Assembly (NCBI RefSeq): GCF_004340525.1
Contig: NZ_SLWX01000011.1
Span: 42,036-106,035, forward strand
Reading direction: 5' to 3'
Source: Chromatocurvus halotolerans
GTDB lineage: Bacteria; Pseudomonadota; Gammaproteobacteria; Pseudomonadales; Halieaceae
DNA: 64,000 bases
Shown here: in pieces, positions 48,656 through 59,300 of the stretch
Layout: each line of letters begins with the position of its first letter
Position numbering within the stretch: position 1 is the stretch's first letter
Translations under genes and position numbers: made by a program
The notes under the pieces: model-generated
Databases searched by the model: none
The model's input: the letters and a program-made list of their open reading frames with translations, nothing else
Told to the model about the DNA's origin: nothing

Positions 48656-50131
48656 GTGTTTTCATTGCCATATAACAAGCTGCAGCGAAAGATCGGCCGG
48701 CCGGTAGCGACGGTTCTCCTGTGTTTTGCACTTGCCGCGCCGGCGCACACCTATCAGGAGCTGAAGCTGCCAAACCTTGGCGAAGCCAGCACCAGCCTGT
48801 TCTCTGCGGAATACGAGTACCAGCTTGGCCGGGCCTGGCTGCAGATTTTTCGTGGCCAGGTGCCCCTGGTCAATGACCCTCTGCTGTTCAGCTACCTCGA
48901 GGATCTGGTTTTCCGGCTGGTCAATCACAGCGAGCTGCAGGACCGGCGCGTCGATATCGTGGTCGTTGACAACCCCACCATCAATGCCTTCGCGGTGCCA
49001 GGTGGCGTCATCGGCATTCACAACGGGCTGCTGATGCACGCCCAGTCCGAGGACGAACTGGCAACCGTTATTGCCCACGAGATTGCCCACCTGAGCCAAC
49101 GCCATTTCTCCCGGCGAGTGGAGTTTCAAAAGCAGCAACAGCCACTGACCCTCACCTCGATGCTGGCAGGCTTCGTGCTTATGGCCACGGTCGGGGGCGA
49201 CGTTGGCATGGCCGCCCTGTCCGCGGCACAGGCGGCAGCCCAGGACTCCGCCCTTCGCTACAGCCGCAGCAACGAGGCAGAAGCCGACCGCATCGGCATG
49301 CAGACCCTGGTCAAGGCCGGGATGGACCCGCATGCCGCGCCGAGCATGTTTGAACGCATGCTGCAGATTTCCCGCTACTCCATTGGCAACCGCGTACCGG
49401 AGTTCCTGCGCACGCACCCGCTGTCGGAGAACCGCATTGCCGATACCCGCAATCGCGCCCGGCAATATCCCAAACGCATTCAACAGGTCGACCTTACCTA
49501 CCAGCTGATGCGCGCAAGGGTGGTGAACCAGCTCTCCGACACGCCGGAACAGGCCATTGCCAGGTTCCGCACCGACCTGGAGGGTTCACCGCGCTCTCCC
49601 GAGGCCTCGCGCTATGGCCTGGTGGTGGCACTCACCAATGCCGGTCGCACCGATGAAGCCGCCCTGATGCTGGATTCCCTGTGGTCGCGGGATCGCGATC
49701 GGCTGGAGTACATCCTTGCCGACAGTGAAATCGATATTGCCCGCAATGCCCCGGAACAGGCGGCGGAAAAACTCAAACGCCACCTGCTCAACTCCCCCGG
49801 CAACCATGCGCTGGTCATGACCTATGCCAGGGCGCTGATGAGTGCCGGCGAACCCCATGTGGCGGAAGAAGTGCTTGTCGAACAGTCAAGACGCCGCGGC
49901 AATGACCCGCACCTGTGGTATCTGCTTGCGGAAGTTCAGGGCCTTGCCGGGAACATTACGGGCCTGCATCAGTCCCGTGCCGAGTATTTCATTCTCAACG
50001 GTATTCTCGATGAGGCCGAAAAACAGCTGCGCTACGCGCTGCGCACCGCGGACGACAATTACACGGTGAGCGCCAGGATCAACCAGCGGCTGCGCGACGT
50101 GGCGGATATGCGGGAACGCCTCGACTCCTGA
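48656..50131 (+). CDS. bepA: BepA-like periplasmic M48 metalloprotease/chaperone with TPR domain
   Basis: 491 residues from GTG 48656, close to the 487 of E. coli BepA. The frame is open further upstream but without ATG or signal. The signal peptide ends near FALAAPAHT. The M48 zinc motif is VIAHEIAHLSQRH, with the third ligand Glu in RSNEAEADRIGMQTLVKAG. The C-terminal half has tetratricopeptide-like repeats (PEASRYGLVVALTNAGRTDEAALMLDSL onwards). BepA promotes LptD assembly or degrades stalled LptD and BamA. The perM neighbour agrees with E. coli gene order. Confidence 0.87.
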   Translation: MFSLPYNKLQRKIGRPVATVLLCFALAAPAHTYQELKLPNLGEASTSLFSAEYEYQLGRAWLQIFRGQVPLVNDPLLFSYLEDLVFRLVNHSELQDRRVDIVVVDNPTINAFAVPGGVIGIHNGLLMHAQSEDELATVIAHEIAHLSQRHFSRRVEFQKQQQPLTLTSMLAGFVLMATVGGDVGMAALSAAQAAAQDSALRYSRSNEAEADRIGMQTLVKAGMDPHAAPSMFERMLQISRYSIGNRVPEFLRTHPLSENRIADTRNRARQYPKRIQQVDLTYQLMRARVVNQLSDTPEQAIARFRTDLEGSPRSPEASRYGLVVALTNAGRTDEAALMLDSLWSRDRDRLEYILADSEIDIARNAPEQAAEKLKRHLLNSPGNHALVMTYARALMSAGEPHVAEEVLVEQSRRRGNDPHLWYLLAEVQGLAGNITGLHQSRAEYFILNGILDEAEKQLRYALRTADDNYTVSARINQRLRDVADMRERLDS

Positions 50132-50177
50132 TTCCGTATACCGTACCCCCGGCGAGTCAGACGCCAGCGCCCCGAAT

Positions 50178-51233
50178 TCAGTAGCGATTGCCCGCGGCAA
50201 AATCCAGCATCCGTCGCAGCGGGCGCATTGCTTTCTCTGCAATCACGGGGTCGACAGCGATCTCGTTATCGCTGCGCTCGAATACCGTCGCCAGGTTCTC
50301 CAGCGCGTTCATCGCCATCCAGGGGCAGTGGGCGCAGCTGCGGCAGGTCGCGCCCTTGCCACCGGTGGGGGCAATAATGAACTCTTTGTCCGGCGCCTGC
50401 TGCTGCAGTTTGTAGAAAATCCCCTGGTCCGTAGCGATGATGAACCGCGGGTTGTCCATTTCCCGCGCCGCATTGATGATCTGCGTAGTAGAACCGACGA
50501 CGTCTGCCTGTTCGATAACGGCAGCGGGTGACTCGGGATGCACCAGTACCGCGGCGTCGGGGTAGACCTTCTTCATGTCCGCCAGACCGCGCGCCTTGAA
50601 TTCCTCGTGTACGATGCAGGCACCTTCCCACATGACCATGTCGGCCCCGCTTTCGCGCTGCACATACGCGCCCAGATGACGATCGGGGGCCCACAGAATC
50701 TTGCGACCGCGATCCGACAGGTACTCGGCAACCTGAAGCGCAATGCTGGACGTCACCACCCAGTCGGCCCGCGCCTTCACCGCTGCCGAGGTGTTGGCGT
50801 AGACCACGACTTCCCGATCCGGATGCGCATCGCAAAACGCGGCAAACTCGTCTGCAGGGCACCCGATATCCAGCGAACAGGTGGCTTCAAGCGTCGGCAT
50901 CAGGACCCGTTTCTCTGGCGTGAGTATCTTTGCTGTCTCACCCATGAAGCGAACGCCGGCCACGATCAGTGTCTGTGCCGGGTGGTCGTGGCCGAACCGC
51001 GCCATCTCCAGGGAGTCGGCAACACATCCGCCGGTCTCCTCCGCCAGCGCCTGAATTTGCGGTGAGGTGTAGTAGTGCGCCACAATCACCGCATTGTGCT
51101 GCTTCAACAGACCCGAGATACGCTCCTTGAGTGCCCGCTCCTGCTCGGGTGACAGCGCTTGCCGCTCTGCCGCATCCAGATGCCGCTGCACGTCAAGGCG
51201 AATCGTTTCCAGTTTTTCCGTTGCCAGGCTCAT
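50178..51233 (-). CDS. nadA: Quinolinate synthase NadA
   Basis: 351-residue iron-sulfur enzyme making quinolinate from iminoaspartate and dihydroxyacetone phosphate for NAD synthesis. ATG 51233 starts [11 protein letters not shown]; a longer frame adds 22 non-conserved codons. Substrate and cluster motifs are [23 protein letters not shown], the first Cys in [15 protein letters not shown], the second in [12 protein letters not shown], and the third in [15 protein letters not shown]. These are the three ligands of the 4Fe-4S cluster in NadA. No nadB or nadC is adjacent. Divergent from the c-di-GMP gene. Confidence 0.94.
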   Translation of the reverse strand: MSLATEKLETIRLDVQRHLDAAERQALSPEQERALKERISGLLKQHNAVIVAHYYTSPQIQALAEETGGCVADSLEMARFGHDHPAQTLIVAGVRFMGETAKILTPEKRVLMPTLEATCSLDIGCPADEFAAFCDAHPDREVVVYANTSAAVKARADWVVTSSIALQVAEYLSDRGRKILWAPDRHLGAYVQRESGADMVMWEGACIVHEEFKARGLADMKKVYPDAAVLVHPESPAAVIEQADVVGSTTQIINAAREMDNPRFIIATDQGIFYKLQQQAPDKEFIIAPTGGKGATCRSCAHCPWMAMNALENLATVFERSDNEIAVDPVIAEKAMRPLRRMLDFAAGNRY

Positions 51234-51383
51234 GGTCAATTGCCAAACACTCTTGTGGTCGGGGTGCGCGATTTTAACACAAGCCAATGCCGCCCCCAAT
51301 CTGCAGTAGATTCAACGTACTAGGCACATTGGGGCAACAGTGTTAGCCTTTCGACTTCGCCAAGGTTAACCACTGCGGGTCTC

Positions 51384-53204
51384 ATGCAAACAGCTCCAAG
51401 CGCTGCCGACCAACACCCCAAGGTGCTCGTCAGTGATGACGACATGAATGTCAGGTTGTTGACACGGCAATGCCTCGAAGCGGAAGGCATGATAGTGGTC
51501 GAGGCCGCGGACGGTCACCAGGCTCTCGAGCTCTTCATTCGCGAGCGCCCTGACCTCGTGTTCCTCGACGTGGAAATGCCCGGCATGACGGGCCTTGAGG
51601 TCTGTCGTCGAATACGCGGGATGCCGCAGGGCGCAAACCTTCCTATCATGATCGTGACCGGATCAGACGACCGCAAATCCATCGATGAAGGATTCGAGGC
51701 CGGCGCCACGCAGTACAAGACCAAGCCGGTGAACTGGTCTCTCCTTGGCCGCGACGTTCAATACATGCTGCGCGCCAGCAATGCCTTCAACAGCCTGAAG
51801 CGGCAGGAAGACCGACTGCGCTATCTCGCCTACTACGACCCCCTGACCAATCTGCCAAACCGCCGAAGCTTCAACGAACAGCTCAACCGGATACTCAAGC
51901 GTGCCCAACGTACCGAGACATCGGCGGCGCTGCTCTTCATAGACCTGGACAATTTCAAGCGCATCAATGACTCCATCGGCCATGGCCGCGGCGACCGACT
52001 GCTGGTCGAGATTGCCAAGCGTCTGTCAAACGAGCTGCGCGAAGACGATGCCATCAACTATTTTTCCGATCCTGTTGGCGGCGATATCGAGCCGTCGGAT
52101 GGCAATACCGAGATTGCTCGCCTTGGCGGTGATGAATTCACGGTGGTGCTGTCCGACGTCAGAGACCTCCGTGACGTAGAGGTGGTTGCGGGACGAATCA
52201 TTGCCAGCCTCTCCGAACCGATTGCCCTGCACTCGCACAATCCCGTTGTCACACCGAGTATCGGCATCGCCCTCTACCCGCAGGACGGCACCGACGCCGA
52301 CAGCCTGGTGCGCAACGCTGACACCGCCATGTACGCCGCAAAAGCTGACGGACGCTCCTGCTTCCGCTTTTACAACGAGGAGATGAATGCGCGCTCGGTC
52401 GAACAGCTGAAGCTGGAAGAAGACCTGCGCGAGGCCATGAGGCAGAACCAGCTTGAGCTGCGCTACCAGCCCCAGGTAGACGCGAGAACCGGTGCGGTGG
52501 TCAGCCTGGAGGCGCTGGTGCGCTGGAAGCACCCCAGGCGTGGCATGATTTCTCCCGGCGATTTTATTCCCGTTGCCGAGCGCACCGGGCAGATTATCGA
52601 GCTGGGCGAGTGGGTAATGTCCGAGGTGGCGCGTCACTGCACCTACTGGGACACGCTCGGCCTTGATCACTTCCGGGTCTGTGTCAATATCTCCCCGCTA
52701 CAGTTCAACCAACCCGAGCTCACGCGCACCATTCGCGACTTTCTGGATCGCTCCGGGCTGGATCCGCGGCGTATAGAGCTGGAACTTACCGAAAGCGCTA
52801 TCATGACGGACGCCCGCGCAAATATCGAAAAACTCAAAGAGCTGGCAGCACTGGGCCTGGATCTTGCGGTAGACGACTTCGGCACCGGATACTCATCCCT
52901 GAGCTACCTGAAGCGGTTCCCGATAACCACCCTCAAGATTGACCAGAGCTTTGTCGCCGACATGTCCAGCGCGGATGGGGTTGCCATTGTTGATGCCATT
53001 ATTGTGCTTGCGAAAACTCTGAACCTTCGATCGATCGCGGAAGGCATTGAAACCCAGGAGCAGTTGCGCCACCTGGTGCAGAACAAGTGCGACCTGCTTC
53101 AGGGGTACTACTTTGCCCGACCGCTATACCCTGAGGACGTGCCCGAGGCACTGCGGCGCAACTACTCCAGTGATATTACCGAAGCGTTGATGGATCTGAC
53201 CTGA
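51384..53204 (+). CDS. REC-GGDEF-EAL response regulator for c-di-GMP turnover
   Basis: 606-residue cytoplasmic protein. Receiver domain at about 12-128 with phospho-acceptor Asp62 (LVFLDVEMPGMTG), Thr92 and Lys114. GGDEF domain at about 148-330 with intact GGDEF at 248-252; an insertion (FSDPVGGDIEPSDGN) precedes it and I see no RxxD inhibitory site. EAL domain at about 345-590 with EAL 376-378, ELTESAIM, VDDFGTGYSSLSYLK and AEGIET. All catalytic motifs for synthesis and hydrolysis of c-di-GMP look intact. No cognate kinase is adjacent on this side, but the HPt domain of the hybrid kinase at 56.3 kb could phosphorylate it. The protease gene follows 6 bases downstream. Confidence 0.92.
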   Translation: MQTAPSAADQHPKVLVSDDDMNVRLLTRQCLEAEGMIVVEAADGHQALELFIRERPDLVFLDVEMPGMTGLEVCRRIRGMPQGANLPIMIVTGSDDRKSIDEGFEAGATQYKTKPVNWSLLGRDVQYMLRASNAFNSLKRQEDRLRYLAYYDPLTNLPNRRSFNEQLNRILKRAQRTETSAALLFIDLDNFKRINDSIGHGRGDRLLVEIAKRLSNELREDDAINYFSDPVGGDIEPSDGNTEIARLGGDEFTVVLSDVRDLRDVEVVAGRIIASLSEPIALHSHNPVVTPSIGIALYPQDGTDADSLVRNADTAMYAAKADGRSCFRFYNEEMNARSVEQLKLEEDLREAMRQNQLELRYQPQVDARTGAVVSLEALVRWKHPRRGMISPGDFIPVAERTGQIIELGEWVMSEVARHCTYWDTLGLDHFRVCVNISPLQFNQPELTRTIRDFLDRSGLDPRRIELELTESAIMTDARANIEKLKELAALGLDLAVDDFGTGYSSLSYLKRFPITTLKIDQSFVADMSSADGVAIVDAIIVLAKTLNLRSIAEGIETQEQLRHLVQNKCDLLQGYYFARPLYPEDVPEALRRNYSSDITEALMDLT

Positions 53205-53210
53205 CGACTC

Positions 53211-55202
53211 ATGGCGCACCATCTGATTCCGCTCTGCCTGCTGCTGAGCCTGACCCTGCTGCATTCACACGGCACGACGGCTGACACCGCCGACCCCGAG
53301 ACATTTCGCGTGATGCTGCAAGCTGACTCCGAAGACGCCTATCGACAGATCATTCGGGAAGTCGAAGCCGTTAATGCCGAAGTCAGTCACAGATTGCCCA
53401 TCATAAATGCCGTGGGTGCGCGGGTTTCGGTCAGCCAGCTGAAAAGCATCACCGACTCACCGGCTATCGCCCGATTGATTGACGACCTCGATACCGCCTC
53501 GCCGGAACCCGAACCTCCCGAAGAGCTGAATGCGTGTGGCGCTGCCGCATCGCTGGAGCTGCGTTACCGGGAATCGGCGGCGCACTGGCAGCTCTACAAC
53601 AAGGGTGATAACGACATCCAGTTGCTTGATCTGTCCGTGACAGCGCCCGACGCACTGGGTGATTTGGTAAGCATACTCTGGTCCGGCGAGCCCATGCCAC
53701 TTCAGGAAAATACGTCTGCAGAGGACGTCCGTCGAAATACCCTTGTTCCTGCAGTACCGCAGCGCATCGCGCGTCAAGACAATATTGAACTCTCGCTGGT
53801 ATTCGACAGCCCCGTCGATGCAGTGGCGCATCCACAGCGCGATTTCACCCTCGAAGCGCGCTTTGGGGAAGACTGCTCCGTTGAGTTGATCCCCGGCTAT
53901 GCAGACAACAGCGCCGACACCTACTACCCCACCGTGACCGGCGCAGACCTGCTGCACCGACACGGGATCACGGGAGAAGGCGTTACTGTGGCCGTTCTCG
54001 ATTCCGGACTGTGGGAGACCGAGCGCATTACTCGCAACACCCGGGGGAGCATGAGAGTCCTTGCCCGGTATGATGCGGTGACCGACCGTGCCGGCCAGTC
54101 CTTCGACGAAAGCGGCCATGGCACCCACATGACCAGCATCATTGCGCAAAGCGGCGAGGCAAAGACGGCCGGCGGGGGCAGCTTCCGCGGCATTGCGCCG
54201 GATGTCGGCCTGATCAGCGTAAAGGCGTTCGAAGCCAACGGTCAGGGAGACTTTCTGAACATTATCCGAGGGCTTCAGTGGGTGCTGGACAACCGGGACC
54301 AATACGATATCCGGGTTCTCAACCTGTCCTTCGCTGCCCGCCCACGCTGGCCTTACTGGCTCGACCCGATCAACCAGGCAGTAATGCGCCTGTGGCAAGC
54401 AGGCGTTGTTGTGGTTGCCGCGGCAGGCAACGAAGGCCCTGGCAGCATGACCGTCGGCTCGCCCGGTAATCTGCCCTACGTTATCACCGTCGGCAGCGTC
54501 ACCGATTCCTGGACAACCGATACAGAGAACGACGACTACATACCCGATTTTTCCTCACGCGGCCCGACACCAAGCGGCCATATAAAACCCGACATTGTTG
54601 CACCGGGCGGGCACATGTCCGGATTGACGCGACCGGGATCCACGCTTCACACCGAGTTTCCAGAGTACCGGCTATCAACCGGGGACTTCGTCATGACGGG
54701 CACATCGCAATCCACCGCCGTCGTCTCCGGTCTCGTCGCCCTGCTACTACAGCTCGACGCCACGCTATCGCCAGACGACGTGAAATGTATGATTACGAGC
54801 AGCGCCAACCCCGCCATCAATGCTGATGGCAAGCTGAGTTACAGCCCATTCCAGCAGGGCTCGGGCTACGTCAACATTCACCGCGCGATCACGCTGGGCG
54901 ATACCGGCTGCGGGAACGCGGGTATGGATATCGGTAAAGACATTGCTCGCGTGGATTTCTTTCATGGCCCCGCGATTCTCGAGGATATTGAAAACCCCAC
55001 GCTGCCGGACCTTGAGATGATCTACGACGGCAGCGCCCCGGAAAAAGGTCTGAGCGAAAACAGACGATGGGGTGTCAAAGCCCACGTGGAACGCCTGGAA
55101 AGCAGCCGTCACGAAAAACCTACGAACTCGCTGATGCCCGACTGGAAAAGAATCTACCAGATCGAAAAATCTACCATAGAACAATTGCGCTACCGCGACT
55201 GA
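53211..55202 (+). CDS. Secreted S8 subtilisin-like protease
   Basis: 663-residue exported serine protease, signal peptide within 1-25 (LIPLCLLLSLTLLHSHGTTA). An N-terminal inhibitor-like propeptide (about 30-95) and a beta-rich region precede the peptidase domain. The triad is Asp264 (TVAVLDSGLWE), His306 (SGHGTHMTS) and Ser499 (MTGTSQSTAVVSG), with the oxyanion Asn407 (AAAGNEGPG). About 90 residues follow the catalytic domain, with no membrane anchor. It starts 6 bases after the c-di-GMP gene and is probably cotranscribed, and it lies just upstream of the tandem-repeat protein gene. It is a likely T2SS substrate class, but that is inference. Confidence 0.9.
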   Translation: MAHHLIPLCLLLSLTLLHSHGTTADTADPETFRVMLQADSEDAYRQIIREVEAVNAEVSHRLPIINAVGARVSVSQLKSITDSPAIARLIDDLDTASPEPEPPEELNACGAAASLELRYRESAAHWQLYNKGDNDIQLLDLSVTAPDALGDLVSILWSGEPMPLQENTSAEDVRRNTLVPAVPQRIARQDNIELSLVFDSPVDAVAHPQRDFTLEARFGEDCSVELIPGYADNSADTYYPTVTGADLLHRHGITGEGVTVAVLDSGLWETERITRNTRGSMRVLARYDAVTDRAGQSFDESGHGTHMTSIIAQSGEAKTAGGGSFRGIAPDVGLISVKAFEANGQGDFLNIIRGLQWVLDNRDQYDIRVLNLSFAARPRWPYWLDPINQAVMRLWQAGVVVVAAAGNEGPGSMTVGSPGNLPYVITVGSVTDSWTTDTENDDYIPDFSSRGPTPSGHIKPDIVAPGGHMSGLTRPGSTLHTEFPEYRLSTGDFVMTGTSQSTAVVSGLVALLLQLDATLSPDDVKCMITSSANPAINADGKLSYSPFQQGSGYVNIHRAITLGDTGCGNAGMDIGKDIARVDFFHGPAILEDIENPTLPDLEMIYDGSAPEKGLSENRRWGVKAHVERLESSRHEKPTNSLMPDWKRIYQIEKSTIEQLRYRD

Positions 55203-55425
55203 CCAACGCCTGGCGACCGACACACCCACGTTTCAGTTCATCCTTCCGTTCGCTGGATAACTTTATACCCCAATGGGGGTATGGTCTGGTCTGTAGTCAT
55301 CATCTTTGTCCATCTATCTTCTATTGCAGTTTCCCGGCACGCGGGGACGAGAAACTCAATGCGTCAGCAAACTGCTGAAGTTTGGGTGACTTCCAAATTT
55401 TCAATGACGAAGGTGGCGTGGGAAT
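55203..55425. other. Leader region of the repeat protein with metal-sensor-like palindrome
   Basis: The gap between the protease stop and the repeat gene start holds no gene I accept. At 55265-55282, ATACCCC-AATG-GGGGTAT is a perfect 7-bp dyad with a four-base centre, resembling G-tract operators bound by CsoR/RcnR-type repressors. It lies about 145 bases before the repeat gene ATG, in a plausible promoter region. No such repressor gene is seen in this window. Confidence 0.4.
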
Positions 55426-56178
55426 ATGAATGCATCGAAGCATGGGATAGCTGCAGCAGCAATTGTTTTGGTTTTTTTGGGAACGTCGTCCGTTGCGATT
55501 TCAGGAAATACGACTGGACAAGACAAACTGCGGACAGCACTTGCGAAAGAACAGCTCTACGGTGCGCACACAGCAACAAATTATGGCTATAAGTGGGGCA
55601 AAAACACGCAGCGCACCTCTAAGGAGAGCTGGACTGCTCTTAGCAACGAAAACATTTCAAAGAATGCTTATGGCTGGGATAAAAACTTCAGGGTTTCAAC
55701 AGCGACACCTTTCAACTACATGGCGACAAGTAACGCTGAATTAAACACAAGCGCGAATCACACCGGATACAAATGGGGCATTCGCTCCAACTCCGACCAG
55801 GCTGGATACAAGTGGGGGATCCGCTCTAACGCTGACCAAGCCGGATACAAGTGGGGCATTCGCTCGAACGCCGACCAAGCCGGATACAAGTGGGGGATCC
55901 GCTCCAACGCTGACCAGGCTGGATACAAGTGGGGCATTCGCTCCAACGCCGACCAAGCCGGATACAAGTGGGGCATTCGCTCCAACGCTGACCAGGCTGG
56001 ATACAAGTGGGGCATTCGCTCCAACGCTGACCAGGCTGGATACAAGTGGGGCATTCGCTCCAACGCCGACCAAGCCGGATACAAGTGGGGCATTCGCTCC
56101 AACGCCGACCAAGCCGGATACAAGTGGGGCATCCGCTCTAACGCTGACCAAGCCGGATACAAGTGGGGCATTCGATAA
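55426..56178 (+). CDS. Secreted tandem-repeat protein with GYKWGIRSNADQA units
   Basis: 250-residue protein I do not recognise. Signal peptide: GIAAAAIVLVFLGTSSVAISG. Residues 25-112 form a unique region with diverged relatives of the repeat (YGYKWGKNTQ, YGWDKNF). From residue 113 to the end, eleven units of 13 residues repeat almost without change: GYKWGIRSNADQA, the first with SDQ and the last cut after GYKWGIR. At DNA level the units are 39 bp and differ only by a few synonymous bases. Each unit carries Tyr, Lys, Trp and Arg, so the mature protein should be basic and aromatic-rich. It has no Cys, catalytic motif or anchor. It could be a structural matrix protein, a carbohydrate- or surface-binding repeat, or a polyprotein precursor cut into peptides by the adjacent protease. 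Two sensor kinase genes follow. Confidence 0.85.
   Translation: MNASKHGIAAAAIVLVFLGTSSVAISGNTTGQDKLRTALAKEQLYGAHTATNYGYKWGKNTQRTSKESWTALSNENISKNAYGWDKNFRVSTATPFNYMATSNAELNTSANHTGYKWGIRSNSDQAGYKWGIRSNADQAGYKWGIRSNADQAGYKWGIRSNADQAGYKWGIRSNADQAGYKWGIRSNADQAGYKWGIRSNADQAGYKWGIRSNADQAGYKWGIRSNADQAGYKWGIRSNADQAGYKWGIR
55765..56175 (+). repeat. Eleven tandem 39-bp repeats
   Basis: GGATACAA(A/G)TGGGG recurs at 55765, 55804, 55843, 55882, 55921, 55960, 55999, 56038, 56077, 56116 and 56155, exactly every 39 bases, with the last unit partial. Variation is limited to synonymous third positions (GGC/GGG, ATT/ATC, CGC, TCC/TCT, GCC/GCT, CAA/CAG), which points to recent duplication and homogenisation. The copy number is likely to vary among strains. 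Confidence 0.97.
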
Positions 56179-56234
56179 AACAGTGCAAACTCACTCGATG
56201 CCGCTAAACATCTAAAGAGTTGCCGAGCACACCT

Positions 56235-56284
56235 GTTAGGGCCAGAGGACAAAAGTCCTGGCCCTAACTCAATTCCATTTTTTC
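56235..56284 (+). terminator. Terminator of the repeat protein gene
   Basis: GTTAGGGCC ... GGCCCTAAC (outer 9 bp) and AGGAC-AAAA-GTCCT (inner 5 bp) form a long stem with a 2-base bulge, ending at 56268, followed within about 10 bases by a T-run (56278-56283). It separates the repeat gene from the sensor kinase downstream. Confidence 0.75.
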
Positions 56285-56323
56285 CTGTTAACATGCTTCA
56301 TGATTGCGTCCTCGGAGCCGTAC

Positions 56324-59300
56324 ATGAAGGCTTTTATAAAGCTTCTCCTCTTAGGCTGGTGTCTACAATTTTCAGAGATTTCTCACGGGGAAGTTGACTT
56401 TAACTTCAAACTCGCAGAGTTTTCCTCACGGTTATCTCAGAGCTCCATAACTGCAATCACCCAGTCAAAATCTGGAGAACTGTGGGTCGCTACGCAAGAA
56501 GGTCTAAATAAATATAACGGTCACGATGTAAAAACTTACCGCAGCTCCCTAAGCGACGATAGATCGTTATCTTCTGATGTAGTGACGGCCATATCGGAGA
56601 CCTCTGATGGCACGCTTTGGATTGCAACCTTGAGCGGCGGCTTAAATAGATACAACCCCGCAACTGATGATTTCGAGGCCTTGTTTGGAACACGCGCATC
56701 AGCGAATGCCCCCCTTTCTGACAACATCTATACTCTATATGCAGATACATCAGGAAACTTATGGTTAGGTTACGAGGGTGCGTTTAGCAAATTCAACCCT
56801 CGAACGGGAAAGTTCATACATTTTCTAGATCAGACGATAGGCTCACCACTTGGGCTGGTAACAAGCTTCGCTGAAGTCCACGATGCAATTTTCGTATCGG
56901 CGACCGAAAGTGGAATTCTCAAATTAGACCGCTCTGACTCTATTGTTGATCGGTATTCAGACATTGAGATTTTCATATCGACAAACAGAGCGCAGATCAC
57001 AAAAATAAAACCCACAGAAACCGGAGATTTGTGGGTCGCATCGATAAATGCGGGTATCGCGAATTTCGATATTTCAAACGGAAGCGTAAAGAACCGCAGC
57101 CTTTCCGACAAAATCAATAAATCTTTAGGCTCAGAAACTGTTTACGATATCTTCGTCGACGGGACAGGAAATATTTGGTTCGGAGGCAATAGCGGTCTGG
57201 TCATTTACTCTCCAGCTAGTGATGAGGTTCACCAATACGGGACAAATAACTCAGCAATACCAGCCGATAGAATCACTTCTATATATCAAAGTTCGGATCA
57301 GACTTACTGGATTGGAACTTATTATGGGCTTAGCAAGGCTCGTGAAACCTCGATAGAAAAACACACCCCAGAAAATTCGTCTCTATCAAACGCATCGGTC
57401 AATGCTTTTGCTTTCACTGATGATGGCACAACTTGGGTCGGCACAGATGATGGCTTGAATCGCAGAGAGAAAGGCAGCAGAAAATTTAGCTGGATAAATA
57501 CATTTACTACACCTCGGCTCACCGACGATGCGGTCATGTCTTTGCTCGCCACGAAAGAATCACTATGGATTGGTACTTTCTCCGGCGGGGCTAATAGACT
57601 CGATCTAGAAACCATGGAGATCGAAGTTTTTAAATTTGATCCCTCAGATCCGAGTTCTATTGGGGCTAACGGTGTCACATCATTTTTAATCACAAAAGAA
57701 GGCGAGCTAATAATTGGCACTTATGAGGGTGGGCTAAGTATTTTAGAGAAAGGCTCAAGCCGATTTAAAAGATTTAACACGCGAAGCGACCAGGATTCAC
57801 CTTTAAGCAACGACAATGTTCTGGCGCTATATCAAGACTCACTCGGATACATTTGGATAGGAACTGAGAACGGATTGAATTATTTCGATCCAAAAAAAGA
57901 GGTTTTTGAGCATTTTTACAACGAAAGAGGCAAGAAAAACACATTATCTAGCAACATGATTTGGTCCTTTCACGAAGATAAAGAAGGAACCTTATGGATC
58001 GGGACCAATGGTGGTGGACTAAATCAATGGAGATTAGAGGATCGCCGAGCATTGAGGCCAGAGTTCACACATTTCTCAGAGAACACAACTCTGCCCAGTA
58101 ACAGCATTTTCGGGATTGAGGGTGGAACCAACCATGATCTTTGGCTGAGTCATAATCGAGGAGTCACAAAGATTTCAACTGATGGCACACGTATCCAGAA
58201 CTTTCGGGAAATCGATGGACTACAGGACACAGAGTTTAATATGGGCGCGTCAGCAACATCGCCTACTGGTGAAATTTTTTTTGGAGGACACCTAGGGTTC
58301 AATATTATCGATCCTTCTAAATTTGGTCAGGAAAGCACTCCTCCAATTGTGGGGATTTCCGAGATTACGGTAATGAATAACCGCATAAATCTGCCACACC
58401 CAGCAAACCAATTAACTGAACTCAAATTAAATCATGAAGATAAAATGTTCAGCGTTGAATTTTTCGCAGCTGAGTATGCGTCACCTGAAAACCTACAGTA
58501 TGCATACAAACTCTCAGGAATATCTCCTGATTGGGTTATATCAAAGGATGCAAGGAAAGCGTCTTTCACCACTCTTCCTGCGGGAGAGTATAAGTTGAAG
58601 CTGGCGGCCGCAAATTCAGCTGGGTTGTGGAATTGGGACGCGCGTGAACTCAAGATAATTGTTTCTCCGCCTTTCTGGCTCAGCACTACCGCGTATTGGA
58701 TATATTTAGTATCAGCATTGTTATTTATAATCTACGCTTTGCGCTGGGTAAGACAAAGGGAACAGAGAGCAGAAAAAAACAGGCAAGAACTTGAAGCTAA
58801 AGTAAGGGAGAGAACGCGTGAACTTGAGATCGCAAAAAAAATAGCCGAATCGGCGAACGAAGCAAAATCTCAATTTCTCGCCACAGTAAGTCACGAAATC
58901 AGGACGCCAATGCATGGAATCATCGGCATGTCTGACTTGCTTCTGACAACCAACCTCTCTCCAGCACAGCGTCGATTCGCATCAACGGTAAGAACAAGTG
59001 GTCTATCGCTATTAAAGCTGATTAATAATATTTTAGATTTATCTAAGCTGGAAGCCTCAAAGATAGAGGTCGAAAGCGTCGGGTTAGACATAAACAGGAT
59101 AGTTGATGAAGTTTGCTATCTACAATCAGAGCCAGCTTCAAAAAAAGGTCTAAGGCTGATAAACATCCTTGACCCAAGTATCAAATGGGCCGTGATGGGG
59201 GACCCGACAAAGCTTAGCCATATACTAACAAACTTACTTGGCAATGCGATCAAGTTCACCGAGGACGGCAAAATAACTGTAAGAGTATCAGTCAAAAACC

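Noticed and set aside
55426..56178. Repeat array as a CRISPR
   Set aside because: Units are contiguous with no unique spacers and are translated in frame.
55426..56178. Repeat protein as a multi-core RiPP precursor
   Set aside because: No radical SAM, cyclase, lanthionine or transporter gene is adjacent, and the protein has a Sec-type signal; kept only as a possible peptide precursor.
55741..56294. Long antisense open frames across the repeat array (repeating PHLYPAWSALERM and similar)
   Set aside because: A 39-bp repeat without stops in one unit is open over all units in several frames; there is no ribosome site or signal, and the sense frame has a signal peptide and terminator.
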